From positions 1 to 15,168 of the forward strand of contig CAZIWA010000133.1 in the NCBI GenBank assembly GCA_964542875.1: a stretch of 15,168 bases of DNA, in the 5' to 3' direction. The translations under genes and the position numbers were made by a program. The notes under the pieces are model-generated. The model was not told where the DNA came from. It did no database searches and worked only from the letters and a program-made list of their open reading frames with translations. Shown here in pieces: positions 1 through 7,390 of the stretch. The DNA is from CAZGOM01 sp964542875 (GTDB taxonomy: Bacteria > Planctomycetota > Phycisphaerae > Phycisphaerales > Phycisphaeraceae). Position 1 is the first letter of the stretch, and every line of letters begins with the position of its first letter.

Positions 1-21
1 TTGAGGGCGGGAAAACTCCCA

Positions 22-48
22 CCCCAATAGTGTCCACTATTCGTGGGG
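22..48. repeat. Imperfect hairpin with a 16-bp palindromic core
   Basis: The core AATAGTGTCCACTATT (26-41) is a 7-bp perfect inverted repeat around a TC loop. The CCCC at 22-25 can pair with GGGG at 45-48 across a small bulge. No T-tract follows on either strand, so a standard intrinsic terminator is not supported. It could be the 3' end of a transcript from the left, a protein-binding site or an element edge; the window starts too close to decide. Confidence 0.4.
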
Positions 49-69
49 AACTCCACATTCCCTCTTCAC

Positions 70-139
70 TTCTCACTTTTACCTTCTCCCTTTTACCTTC
101 TCCCTTTTACCTTATCCCTTTTACCTTATCCCTTTTACC
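70..139. repeat. Tandem repeat, five 14-bp units
   Basis: Five consecutive 14-bp units fill this stretch exactly, each made of two heptads: TTCTCCC (variants TTCTCAC and TTATCCC) followed by an invariant TTTTACC. The array is wholly pyrimidine-rich on the + strand and ends 17 bp before the ATG of the next gene. It has no spacers, so it is not CRISPR. Pyrimidine/purine heptad arrays of this kind are seen between genes in several bacterial groups; the role here is unknown. Confidence 0.9.
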
Positions 140-156
140 TTTATCTTATTTCCCCT

Positions 157-996
157 ATGCAACCACCTATCCCCACCCAGGCCGACGCAGACGCAGCGCT
201 CCTCTTTGTCGAGCTTTGCTTTGATGCTCAGCCCGTCATCCCGCTGGACATTCTTGCCAAGCGGCTCGCCGAGGTTCTTCCCGAATCAAAAGTCGTCAGC
301 AACCCGGCCGACACCTCCATGGTGCTCGTCCATCACTTGGGGCATTTAAACTCCGACGGCGCCCCCGCGCAGACCGCCATCATGCGCACCCAGCACGACG
401 ACAAAGCCTCCTTGCTGCGCGCCCTGGACCAAACCTGGACCTGGCCCGGCGCACGCCAGGCCGCGGCCACCACCTCCCATCAGCTCGCCATCTGCGAGTT
501 CACCGCGCAGGGGCTGGACTATAAAACCCGTTCCCGGCTCTTTCACACCGTGCTGCAGTTGATCAATGAAGTCACCGGCCCCAAGGCGATCTTTTTTGAA
601 TACGCCCAGGTCGTCGCCGACCCGGCAGTCCTCCCCAAGGCCTCTCCCGATGTGCTTGACCCTGAGCCCTACTTGAACGTCCGCCTGTTCCAGATCGAAG
701 GCATGCGTCCCGGTGACACGCTTATGGACACCCGCGGCCTCTCCGCCTTTGGCCTGCCCGACTTCCAGATCAAGTTCAACGGCTTGAACATCCCTCAGGT
801 CGCCAACCTGTTGATCAACTATGCCTACCACATCTACGCCAACGGCCCCACCATCCAAAACGGCCACAAGATCCAGGGCTTAGATCCCAGCCAGCAATGG
901 CGCTGCACCCTTCAAAATGCCCTCGTGGAACCCGTCCGTCCCGTGCTGGACCTGGACCCCGGCGAACCCTTCGCCCTCCAGAAAACCCAACCCTGA
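157..996 (+). CDS. DUF4261-like protein of unknown function
   Basis: A 279-residue soluble protein with no signal peptide or membrane segment. The C-terminal third carries the features I associate with the DUF4261 family: MDTRGLSAFGLPD (190-202), a hydrophobic helix LLINYAYHIYANGP (218-231), an NGHKIQG turn (235-241), WRC (248-250) and an ALVEP...LDLDPG tail (255-269). No catalytic motif is visible and the biochemical role of the family is not known to me. The start at 157 was chosen because the frame stays open upstream only by translating the 14-bp repeat array into a Leu/Pro/Phe-rich peptide; no clear Shine-Dalgarno sequence precedes this ATG. It stands alone, followed by a 243-bp spacer. 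The family call is from memory of sequence patterns; that it is coding is much more certain. Confidence 0.75.
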   Translation: MQPPIPTQADADAALLFVELCFDAQPVIPLDILAKRLAEVLPESKVVSNPADTSMVLVHHLGHLNSDGAPAQTAIMRTQHDDKASLLRALDQTWTWPGARQAAATTSHQLAICEFTAQGLDYKTRSRLFHTVLQLINEVTGPKAIFFEYAQVVADPAVLPKASPDVLDPEPYLNVRLFQIEGMRPGDTLMDTRGLSAFGLPDFQIKFNGLNIPQVANLLINYAYHIYANGPTIQNGHKIQGLDPSQQWRCTLQNALVEPVRPVLDLDPGEPFALQKTQP

Positions 997-1017
997 CCGT
1001 TGCGCTTGACTCCATTT

Positions 1018-1065
1018 CCGGGTGGCGTAGCACAGCCCGCAGCGGTGCTGTGTCTTCCACGCGCC
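1018..1065. repeat. 48-bp hairpin repeat, copy A
   Basis: Matches 42 of 48 positions with 14059-14106, in the same orientation. It starts CCGGGTGGC and ends CACGCGCC. AGCAC (1029-1033) can pair with GTGCT (1045-1049), giving a short hairpin. It lies 21 bp after the preceding stop codon, in the spacer before the SMP-30 gene. It is most likely a dispersed REP-like intergenic element. Confidence 0.8.
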
Positions 1066-1104
1066 CACAAAAGCACATTTCTCTCCACCTTTCCCCTTTT
1101 TCCG

Positions 1105-1128
1105 CCTCTTCCCTTCGCGTCTTCGCGG
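1105..1128. repeat. Octamer-type dispersed repeat, copy 1
   Basis: The 23 bp at 1105-1127 are identical to 11693-11715. On the minus strand the core reads as consecutive octamers CGCGAAGA and CGCGAAGG. It belongs to the same family as the arrays at 11582-11612, 11702-11732 and 14171-14199. It follows the 48-bp hairpin repeat by 39 bp of mostly pyrimidine-rich sequence. Confidence 0.75.
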
Positions 1129-1239
1129 CTCTTGCTTTCACTCTTGCTCTCTACGCCCCGCCTTCGTTTTTCTCCCCATCCCGGGTAAATTACCCCCACG
1201 GTTCCCCTTGCCACCAAAACCGAATACAGAGAGCCCACC

Positions 1240-2121
1240 ATGACCTCTCCCATTCTCGTCGCAGACCTCAAATGTGATATTGGCGAAAACCCGCTCTGGC
1301 ATCCTACGCTCAAACGCGTTCTCTTCCTCGACATCACCCCAGGCAAAATCCACGCCTACAACCCCGCCACCAACACCACGTCCCTCTTCAGCCGGGGCCG
1401 CACCACAGGCGGCATGCTCCACCACCACGACGGAAACATCCTCCTCTTCCAGGACGGCTCCATCTCCCTCCTCACCCTCGACGGCAAACAAACCCTCCTC
1501 GCCGACAACCTCTGCCCCGGCAACCATCGCTTCAACGACGTCACCCCGGACCCCGCAGGCCGCGTCTTCGCCGGCACCCTCGGCGGTGGGGACGGCAAAC
1601 TCCTCCGCTTCGACCTGAACGGCAAACCCACCACACTCCTCTCCGGCCTCGGCGTCCCCAACGGCATGGCCTTCTCCCCAGACCACAAAACCCTCTACTT
1701 CACCGACTCTGCGGCCCGCAGGCTCTACCTCTTTGACTACGACCTCTCCACCGGCAACCTCTCCAACCAGCGCACCTTCGCCGACATCCCCCGCCAGCAA
1801 GGCGTCCCCGACGGCATGACCATCGACTCCGAAGGTTTCATCTGGACCGCCATCTGGTTCGGCGGACGCATCAAACGCTACGCCCCAAACGGCACCCTCG
1901 ACCGCGAAATCCACTTCCCCGTCCGCCAGACCTCCGCCATCACCTTCGCCGGGCCCAACCTCTCCGACATGTACATCACCTCCGCGGGCACCCACATCGC
2001 CGATTCCATGGCCCCACTCAACCACGACCCCTACGCCGTCCCCCGAGGCGGTCAACTCTTCAAACTCACCCTCCCCGGCATCACCGGCGTAAAACCCCTC
2101 GTCTCCCGCATCAAATTCTGA
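1240..2121 (+). CDS. SMP-30/gluconolactonase/LRE family protein
   Basis: A 293-residue protein that fits the six-bladed beta-propeller family of SMP-30 (regucalcin), gluconolactonase and lactonohydrolase, which hydrolyse sugar lactones with a divalent metal. The expected metal ligands are visible: Glu16 in GENP, Asn141 in VPNGMAFSPD and Asp191 in VPDGMTIDSEG. Arg97 and Asn99 in RFND fit the substrate-contact positions. Blade-like repeats such as KTLYFTDS and GFIWTAIW recur. There is no signal peptide, so it is probably cytoplasmic. Length is normal for the family. The ATG at 1240 places the GENP motif at its usual distance from the N-terminus; the ribosome site is weak. An SDR dehydrogenase follows 89 bp downstream on the same strand, a common partnership in sugar-acid oxidation, but a hairpin separates them. 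The actual substrate cannot be read from sequence. Confidence 0.9.
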   Translation: MTSPILVADLKCDIGENPLWHPTLKRVLFLDITPGKIHAYNPATNTTSLFSRGRTTGGMLHHHDGNILLFQDGSISLLTLDGKQTLLADNLCPGNHRFNDVTPDPAGRVFAGTLGGGDGKLLRFDLNGKPTTLLSGLGVPNGMAFSPDHKTLYFTDSAARRLYLFDYDLSTGNLSNQRTFADIPRQQGVPDGMTIDSEGFIWTAIWFGGRIKRYAPNGTLDREIHFPVRQTSAITFAGPNLSDMYITSAGTHIADSMAPLNHDPYAVPRGGQLFKLTLPGITGVKPLVSRIKF

Positions 2122-2135
2122 TCCGCTCCCCTCTT

Positions 2136-2169
2136 GGGGACTGGTCCTTTCTTTCAAGGACCTGTCCCC
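2136..2169. repeat. Strong 14-bp stem hairpin between SMP-30 and SDR genes
   Basis: GGGGAC (2136-2141) pairs with GTCCCC (2164-2169) and GGTCCTT (2143-2149) pairs with AAGGACC (2156-2162). There is a single T-T mismatch and a 6-nt loop TCTTTC. It begins 15 bp after the SMP-30 stop codon. No T-run follows, so it may attenuate transcription, stabilise RNA, or be a REP-like element rather than a standard terminator. Confidence 0.7.
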
Positions 2170-2210
2170 CTTCTGCCTTGTGCCCCCCCACGCCCTCGAA
2201 AGGCCTCTCA

Positions 2211-2975
2211 ATGTCCAACCGCCTGCAAAACAAAGTCTGCATCATCACCGGCGCCGCCCGCGGCATCGGGGCCGCCTCCGCACGCCTCTTCGCCGTCCAG
2301 GGCGCATCCGTCGTCGTCTCCGACGTGCGCGAAGAGCTCGGCCATCAGGTCGTTGCCGAGATCAAAGCCAAATCCGGCAAGGCCGTCTTCGTTAAATGCG
2401 ATGTCACCAGGGAAGCCGACGCCAAAGCCCTTTGCGACGCCGCCGTCAAGGCCTTCGGCACCATCAACGTCCTCTTTAACAACGCCGGCACCGTCGTCGC
2501 CGGCAAGCTTGAAGACCTCACCGAAGCCGACTGGGATAAAAACTTCAACGTCAACGTCAAGAGCATGTTCTTCTGCTCCAAATACGCCATCCCCGTCATG
2601 CGCGCAGCCGGCGGCGGTTCCATCATCAACATGGGCTCCGAATCCGGCCTCATCGGCTTTCCCATGCACCCAGCCTACTGCGCGTCCAAAGCCGCAGTTT
2701 TGAACCTCAGCCGCTCCATGGCCACCGGCCACGCCGTAGATAAAATCCGCGTCAATTGCCTCTGCCCGGGCACCATCCCCACCCCGCTCTATCACGAATT
2801 CATCGACTCTCTCTCCAACAAAGACGAAGTCGTCGCCGAACTCAAACGCACTCACCCCCTGGGCCTAGGCACCGAAGAAGACATCGCCAACGCCGCCCTC
2901 TTCCTCGCCAGCGACGAATCCCGCTACATGACCGGCGCCCCCCTCATCGTCGACGGCGGCTTCACCGCCATCTAA
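2211..2975 (+). CDS. Short-chain dehydrogenase/reductase (SDR), classical type
   Basis: A 254-residue classical SDR, an NAD(P)-dependent alcohol/carbonyl oxidoreductase with a Rossmann fold. Visible motifs in order: cofactor loop TGAARGIG (13-20); Asp38 at the end of the second strand, which favours NAD(H) over NADP(H); NNAG (90-93); Asn115; catalytic Ser143; YCASK with Tyr156 and Lys160; and the PG turn after the catalytic site. The C-terminal YMTGAPLIVDGGFTAI is the usual SDR ending. The ATG at 2211 was preferred over an in-frame TTG at 2178 because GAAAGG lies 7 bp upstream and the N-terminus then has normal length. Following the SMP-30 gene suggests a sugar or sugar-acid substrate, which is inference. 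A 3-oxoacyl-ACP reductase (FabG) role is a less likely alternative, since no fatty-acid genes are nearby. Confidence 0.9.
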   Translation: MSNRLQNKVCIITGAARGIGAASARLFAVQGASVVVSDVREELGHQVVAEIKAKSGKAVFVKCDVTREADAKALCDAAVKAFGTINVLFNNAGTVVAGKLEDLTEADWDKNFNVNVKSMFFCSKYAIPVMRAAGGGSIINMGSESGLIGFPMHPAYCASKAAVLNLSRSMATGHAVDKIRVNCLCPGTIPTPLYHEFIDSLSNKDEVVAELKRTHPLGLGTEEDIANAALFLASDESRYMTGAPLIVDGGFTAI

Positions 2976-3210
2976 AACAACAACACTGCGCCACTTCTTA
3001 TCTTGCTCAATTAAGCACTAACCGCACTCATATTCTGTGCCCTGCAAGGGCAAGACAAGGCAGCCCATGGCAAGCATGTACTCATGCGCCCCCCCCTGGG
3101 TTTAAACCATTTTAAAGAAGCTCTTGCACACGCCCCCGTCCATGCCCGTTAACGGTAATGACGCAACTCTGGCCAGACCCCAGACCCTGAACCCCAGCCC
3201 CTTCTTCACA
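2976..3210. other. Spacer between convergent genes with small palindromes
   Basis: No gene is seen. It holds a 6-bp stem TGCCCT/AGGGCA around GCA (3038-3052), GCATG/CATGC around TACT, and a 10-bp palindrome CCGTTAACGG (3146-3155). The SDR gene and the importer operon converge here, so one of these may serve in termination, but none has the stem-plus-T-tract form. Confidence 0.5.
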
Positions 3211-4080
3211 TCAATCCCCGGTCGATACCCGATCCAGCCCCAGCCGCACCACATACGCCAGCAGCGCCACCACACCCAGGATCGCCACGATCACCAGCCC
3301 CGGGGGAGACTGCCACGTATACGACGCCCAAAGCCCGACAAACGCGCTGGAAACCGCCACCACCGGCGCCACCACGAACAAGCTCTTGATCTGCCCGCAC
3401 CACTGCTTGGCGATCATCGCCGGAAACGCCATGCAGCCAAACGTAAACAGCATGCCTGCGGACTTAACGCTCATGCCCACCACCAGCCCCACGGTAAGCG
3501 CCAGCACGATGTTCCATGCCGTCACGCGCATGCCCACCGCCGCCGCCATCACCGGGTCGCTCAGCAGCAGCACCAGTTCACGCCAATACGCGGCCAGTGC
3601 GATCAACCCCGCCACCAGCAGCACCGCGAACGTCACCACGTCGGATGTCTCACTGCCGATCACGGTCGACGTCTGGATTCGCCGGAACATTTCCAGCCCA
3701 TTGGGAGAGTTTGTCAAAAGCAGCACGCTGCACGCGCTGGACATGATGAAAACCCACGCCGTCATTTCATCGCCGTCGGTCCGTTTGCCGTCCTGGCTTC
3801 CGCCGCCCAGAAACATCGTGATGAACGCCGCCATCATTGCCGAAGCAATCGTCACCACGTCGCGCATGTAGCCGTCCACCATGGACTGCGCCCCTGCGGC
3901 CACAAACAACGTCGCCACCGCGTACCCCAGGGTTGACGCCTGGGAAACCGCCGCCGCGATGAACACCTGCCTGCGCGCAACCGCGATCACCCCAGCCAGG
4001 CCCAGCACTCCGGCGCCCAGAAGCGACACCAGGTAACCTTGCGAAAAGATCGACCACGACTCGATGAATTTCCCGATCAA
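3211..4080 (-). CDS. znuB: Zinc-type ABC transporter permease (ABC-3 family)
   Basis: A 289-residue integral membrane protein of the ABC-3 (ZnuB/MntB/TroC) permease family. It forms the channel through which the metal released by the binding protein crosses the cytoplasmic membrane. Several long hydrophobic helices are visible, starting with GYLVSLLGAGVLGLAGVIAV and ending with VIVAILGVVALLAYVVRLGL. A polar loop of about 15 residues (GGGSQDGKRTDGDEM) interrupts them around residue 100. The conserved-looking stretch SVKSAGMLFTFGCMAFPAM matches the family's usual signature region. The start is a TTG inside the sequence TTGA, overlapping the ATPase stop by 4 bp, so translation is probably coupled. 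It is the third gene of the importer operon and is expected to follow the control of the operator at 6155-6170. Confidence 0.9.
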   Translation of the reverse strand: MIGKFIESWSIFSQGYLVSLLGAGVLGLAGVIAVARRQVFIAAAVSQASTLGYAVATLFVAAGAQSMVDGYMRDVVTIASAMMAAFITMFLGGGSQDGKRTDGDEMTAWVFIMSSACSVLLLTNSPNGLEMFRRIQTSTVIGSETSDVVTFAVLLVAGLIALAAYWRELVLLLSDPVMAAAVGMRVTAWNIVLALTVGLVVGMSVKSAGMLFTFGCMAFPAMIAKQWCGQIKSLFVVAPVVAVSSAFVGLWASYTWQSPPGLVIVAILGVVALLAYVVRLGLDRVSTGD

Positions 4081-5000
4081 GCCGCACCCCCGCCCGTCGT
4101 CTGAGGCGCGTCAGGCGATGCAGGCGCATGGCTCAGCACCGCGTTGGGGTCGGTCACCACTTCCAGTTTTCCATTGCCGTGGTCATTCACCCTGATCGGC
4201 ACGCCAAACGTCTTTTGCATGTTTTCGCTGGTCATCACTTGCATCTTGGGCCCCGCGGTCACCTGTCCATCGCGAAACAGCGCAATATGGGAGCCATAAT
4301 CCGCGGCGATCTGCAGCTCATGGGTCACAAATACCACCGTTACCTTGTACGTCGTATGCAGGTCCCGGAGCACCTTCAGCACGGACTGCGCCGCCGTCAG
4401 GTCCAGCCCTGCCGTCGGCTCATCCACGATCAGCAGGCTTGGGTCGCGAATCAGCGCCCGGGCCACCAGCGCCCGCTGCCGCTGCCCGCCTGAAAGCGTC
4501 CACAGGTTGCGACCGTGCGCCCCTTTGAGGCCCATCAGGTCCAGCACCCGTTCCAGGCGCTTTTTGCGTTGGTCGCTGTGCGTCTTAAGGCCCACCAGGC
4601 CGGAGGTGATGAACTCCGCCACCGAGGTCGGCAGCACAGGGTTCAGCTCCAGCCGCTGGGGCACATAGCTCACTCGGCGCTTGGCAAACACATCAGGCCG
4701 CTGCTTGATGAGCCCGTACTTGGGCGTCATCGCCCCCAGCAGGGCCTTGATCAGCGTCGTCTTGCCTTGCCCGTTGGAGCCCAGGAAGCACCAGAACTCC
4801 CCTTCATGGATATTGAAGTTCACCCGGTCCAGCACCACGCGTCCGCCATAGGCCAGGCGCAATTGCTCCAGCCCAATGATCGGCGCCGTTGCGGCTGCCG
4901 GTTTCTTGGTCTGCGGCTCCACCGGCTTTGCAGCCGGTGTTTCGCCATCCAATGTCTGATCAGATAAACCTACTGGATTTGACGGTCCCGACACGTTCAT
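4077..5000 (-). CDS. znuC: Zinc-type ABC transporter ATP-binding protein
   Basis: A 307-residue ABC ATPase that powers the importer from the cytoplasmic face. Motifs: Walker A GSNGQGKT (74-81), Q-loop Gln115 in YVPQR, signature LSGGQ (169-173), Walker B LLIVDE (189-194), D-loop around GLD (198-200) and switch His227. The ATPase core starts near residue 42. The first 40 residues form a Pro/Ala/Lys-rich extension, and about 30 residues at the C-terminus are also low-complexity; both ends are longer than usual for ZnuC. The ATG at 5000 forms an ATGA overlap with the stop of the binding-protein gene, which supports this start and coupled translation. The pairing with an ABC-3 permease and a metal-binding lipoprotein identifies it; the ATPase alone would not show the substrate. 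Confidence 0.92.
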   Translation of the reverse strand: MNVSGPSNPVGLSDQTLDGETPAAKPVEPQTKKPAAATAPIIGLEQLRLAYGGRVVLDRVNFNIHEGEFWCFLGSNGQGKTTLIKALLGAMTPKYGLIKQRPDVFAKRRVSYVPQRLELNPVLPTSVAEFITSGLVGLKTHSDQRKKRLERVLDLMGLKGAHGRNLWTLSGGQRQRALVARALIRDPSLLIVDEPTAGLDLTAAQSVLKVLRDLHTTYKVTVVFVTHELQIAADYGSHIALFRDGQVTAGPKMQVMTSENMQKTFGVPIRVNDHGNGKLEVVTDPNAVLSHAPASPDAPQTTGGGAA

Positions 5001-6115
5001 GGTTTGGCCGTTTTAAGAGCTTCCGATAACTGTCGGGCATTGTACTGAATAAACTCCGGATAGCTTTGCGTGCCCGTGCGCGATCCCGGAAAGTGCGCCA
5101 TCTCCACCACCTTCACCCCCGTCTGGTTGGCGATGAACTGCGTCTGCTTCGCGTCAAAATAGCTCGCCCGCAGCAGCGCCGGCACCTTCTTGGCCTTAAT
5201 CAGCGCCATCAGTTCCGAAAGATGCTGCGCATTGGGCATCTCGCCCGGGTGCCCCTCGATGTATCCGACCATCTCCACCCCATATCGCCGGGCAAAGTAG
5301 GGCCACAGGTCATGGTCGCCCACCAGCAGCGTCCCCTTGTGCGCCATCAGTTCACCCTGCGCGCCGGCCAACTCCACACCCGTGATCTTCTTATCGCTCA
5401 GGTACTTTTTCAGTTCCCCTTTTTCGATCGCAACGCTAAGCGGCTCAAAATCCTCAGCAGACAGCTTCTCGGCCAATCCCGGCCCAAGCTGCGCCACCAT
5501 CACCGCTTTGGCGAATTCCTTGTATTGCTTCTCAAGCACCGGCGCGCTGTCAGGCCGCAGTTTCGCCAGCTTCTGGGAAATCACCTTTCCGGCCCTTACG
5601 CCTTCCACCGGGTCCAGCAGAAAGTGCGGGTTTTCTTCCGGGTGAAACGACTGCGCCTTCCCCTTCGCAGGCGCTTTGTCCGACACTTCTTTGGTTTTCT
5701 CTTCCTCGTCGGCTTCAGCGATCAACCGCGCCGTCTTCGCCAGCGACAGGTATCCCTCGCCATTGGGCACAAGCGCCGCATTGCGAGAAGTCTTCACCAT
5801 GCCCGGCAGCCAGGCGTCTTCCACATGCTGCCCCACCGCCGCCAGAAGCTCCGCTTTCACCAGCGCTTCCACCATCGACGTATTGGCTTCCACCACATGC
5901 GGGTCATCCCCGGGCTTTACAAACGTGGTCACCTCCACCAGCTCGCCGCCCACGGCTTTGGCGATCACCCCGATATCCGGAGTCGTCGCCACCACATTCA
6001 CTTTCCCGGTCTTGGGCCCCCCGGCGGTCCCGTCCTGCTTACAGCCCGCCATCACCGCCAGGGTCAGCGCAGTCAAGGCCACCAGCACACCGCTAAATCT
6101 CACACCCAGCTTCAT
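4997..6115 (-). CDS. znuA: Zinc-type ABC transporter substrate-binding lipoprotein
   Basis: A 372-residue cluster A-I metal-binding protein that captures the ion outside the membrane. Residues 1-24 are a lipoprotein signal peptide ending MAG-Cys25. The first lobe starts VNVVATTPDIGVIAKAVGG (39-57). Likely metal ligands are His73 (GDDPHVVE), His164 (NPHFLLDP) and His268 (VGDHDLWPYF); a His at the third position is typical of zinc-type members, where manganese-type proteins carry Glu. Between the first two lies a charged Glu/Lys segment (about 136-162), at the place where ZnuA proteins often have a His-rich loop; here it has almost no His. The frame is open upstream to 6340, but the ATG at 6115 puts the signal peptide at the N-terminus, follows GTGGGG by a few bases, and lies downstream of the operator. 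First gene of the importer operon. Confidence 0.9.
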   Translation of the reverse strand: MKLGVRFSGVLVALTALTLAVMAGCKQDGTAGGPKTGKVNVVATTPDIGVIAKAVGGELVEVTTFVKPGDDPHVVEANTSMVEALVKAELLAAVGQHVEDAWLPGMVKTSRNAALVPNGEGYLSLAKTARLIAEADEEEKTKEVSDKAPAKGKAQSFHPEENPHFLLDPVEGVRAGKVISQKLAKLRPDSAPVLEKQYKEFAKAVMVAQLGPGLAEKLSAEDFEPLSVAIEKGELKKYLSDKKITGVELAGAQGELMAHKGTLLVGDHDLWPYFARRYGVEMVGYIEGHPGEMPNAQHLSELMALIKAKKVPALLRASYFDAKQTQFIANQTGVKVVEMAHFPGSRTGTQSYPEFIQYNARQLSEALKTAKP

Positions 6116-6154
6116 ATCGACCCCACTTGATGATTTGAACAGCCAACGAGTTAT

Positions 6155-6170
6155 TGATAATGAATTATCA
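6155..6170. promoter_or_regulatory. Fur-family operator (perfect 7-2-7 inverted repeat)
   Basis: TGATAAT-GA-ATTATCA is a perfect 16-bp palindrome differing from the classical Fur 7-1-7 box (TGATAAT-N-ATTATCA) only by one extra central base. It lies 40 bp upstream of the znuA start and overlaps the proposed -10 element. Binding there would block transcription of the importer operon when metal is abundant. The likely ligand is the Fur-family protein encoded at 7428-7919. Confidence 0.85.
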
Positions 6171-6195
6171 TATACATCTCCCGCCCCGGGCGCAA
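6167..6195 (-). promoter_or_regulatory. Candidate sigma-70 promoter for the znuACB operon
   Basis: On the minus strand a -10 hexamer TATGAT (6167-6172) is preceded, after exactly 17 bp, by a weak -35 TTGCGC (6190-6195). The -10 overlaps the Fur-type palindrome, which suits repression. The -35 match is poor, so the exact start site is uncertain. Confidence 0.5.
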
Positions 6196-6371
6196 GCACC
6201 CGCCCACCTGTTTCACGATACAAAACCAAGCCGATCCCAGGCAAGGTCACTGCCCAATCACGCATGAATATCCCTTGAACTAACTCATGCACATCCGATG
6301 GCCCGCCACCCGGCAACCCGGGCGCATGGACAATCGGCAACTCAGCCCACTCTATACCACTCGCTTGTGGC

Positions 6372-7351
6372 CTACGCGTTAAACACGCTCAGCGCCCGCC
6401 GCTTTTGTTCTTCGGTCAGCAAAGTCCACAGCCGTCCGAAGTATTCATCCCCCAGCCCCAGCATCTCTTTCATCGCCACATCCCGGCTGAACCACGACTT
6501 TTCCTTGCGAATCACCCCCAGCGAAGCCCCCACCCCAAACAACCCTGGGTGCGGATACGCCGGAATCGGCCAATCGCTTCCATGGATCAGCCGCGACACC
6601 GCCACCGGCCGCTCCATGATCTTCTTCCATGCATGCCACCGGGTGGGCAAAAACAGCGCTGCGGTATCGATGTAGAGGTTCTTGTGCTCCTCCACCAGCC
6701 TCAGCGTGGTGTCCACATAATCCGTTTCGTTGAACGCAGACCGCGTCCCGCAATGCGCCGCGATCACCGTCACTCCCCGATCCAGTGCATGCAGCAGCAG
6801 GTCCGGGCTCGCCACCTCCGGCATCACCACCGGCAGGGACTTTCGCCCCCCGTGTGCGCCAGCAGCGGCAGTTTCAGCCTCGCCAGCGTGTCATACACCT
6901 TAAAGCAGCGCTTATCCGCGGGATTAATCCCCTGCACCAGCGGCAGCCACTTCAAGAGCACCGCGCCGGCTTCAGTCCATTTTTCGATCTCTTCCACCGC
7001 GTCCTTGCGATACGGATGCACCGACGCCCCCAGCAGCATCTTCCGGTTGTTCTGCACCACGTCATACGCAAACTCATTTTTCACATACAGATGCGTCCTG
7101 CCCAGATCCATCTGCCCATCAGGCGTGTGGATCGCATCAAACGCCAGGATCACCGACGCATCCAGCCTCGGCGTCGCTTCCATCGCCTCCGCCAGCCTCT
7201 TGATCACCAGCGTTTCCGCAGCCGCGTCTTTGGACTTCACCCCCAGGTGCCGCCGGATATATCGAAACGCCATGCTGTCGTACAACGAATCAGAAAACCG
7301 CCCGGTCTCAGGCCGCACCGCGCAAATATGCACATGACAATCCGTCCGCAA
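6372..7351 (-). pseudogene. Amidohydrolase-2 family hydrolase gene, interrupted by a one-base frameshift
   Basis: Two adjacent reading frames together make one amidohydrolase-2 family (ACMSD-like TIM barrel) metal-dependent hydrolase of about 326 residues. The upstream part (7351-6824) starts TTG after an AGAGGGGG ribosome site. It holds DCHVHI with metal ligands His6 and His8, Lys134 in LLKWLP, and ends in LLAHTGGE (His166). The downstream part (6830-6372) continues with ...LPVVMPEV, then AAHCG and the metal-ligand Asp in HGSDWP. The break is at 6841-6851 (minus-strand sense GGGGGGCGAAAG). One extra A restores HTGGEKSLPVV; one extra G restores HTGGRKS. All family ligands survive across the two parts, so the lesion is recent, a sequence error, or bypassed. 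The N-part stop and C-part start also overlap as TGATG, so re-initiation is possible. The gene lies between the Fur-type regulator and the importer, co-directional with both; substrate unknown. Confidence 0.8.
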
Positions 7352-7390
7352 AACAATCCCCCTCTAAATCCCCTTCAACTCTTCTTCGAC

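Noticed and set aside
70..139. Possible CRISPR array
   Set aside because: Units are 14 bp and directly adjacent with no spacers; there are no cas genes.
43..156. N-terminal extension of the DUF4261-like protein, resembling a membrane helix
   Set aside because: It is only the translation of the 14-bp repeat array; the hydrophobic look comes from CTT/TTT-rich units.
1138..2211. Long minus-strand open frame opposite the SMP-30 gene
   Set aside because: Gly/Val/Glu/Ala-rich low-complexity translation, typical of the antisense of C-ending codons. The + strand frame has full family motifs.
3124..3936. 270-codon + strand frame opposite the permease gene
   Set aside because: His/Arg/Pro-rich antisense translation without domain structure. 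The minus-strand frame has clear membrane helices and operon context.
6116..6340. N-terminal extension of the metal-binding lipoprotein
   Set aside because: It would place 75 residues before a proper lipoprotein signal peptide and would run through the promoter and Fur box.
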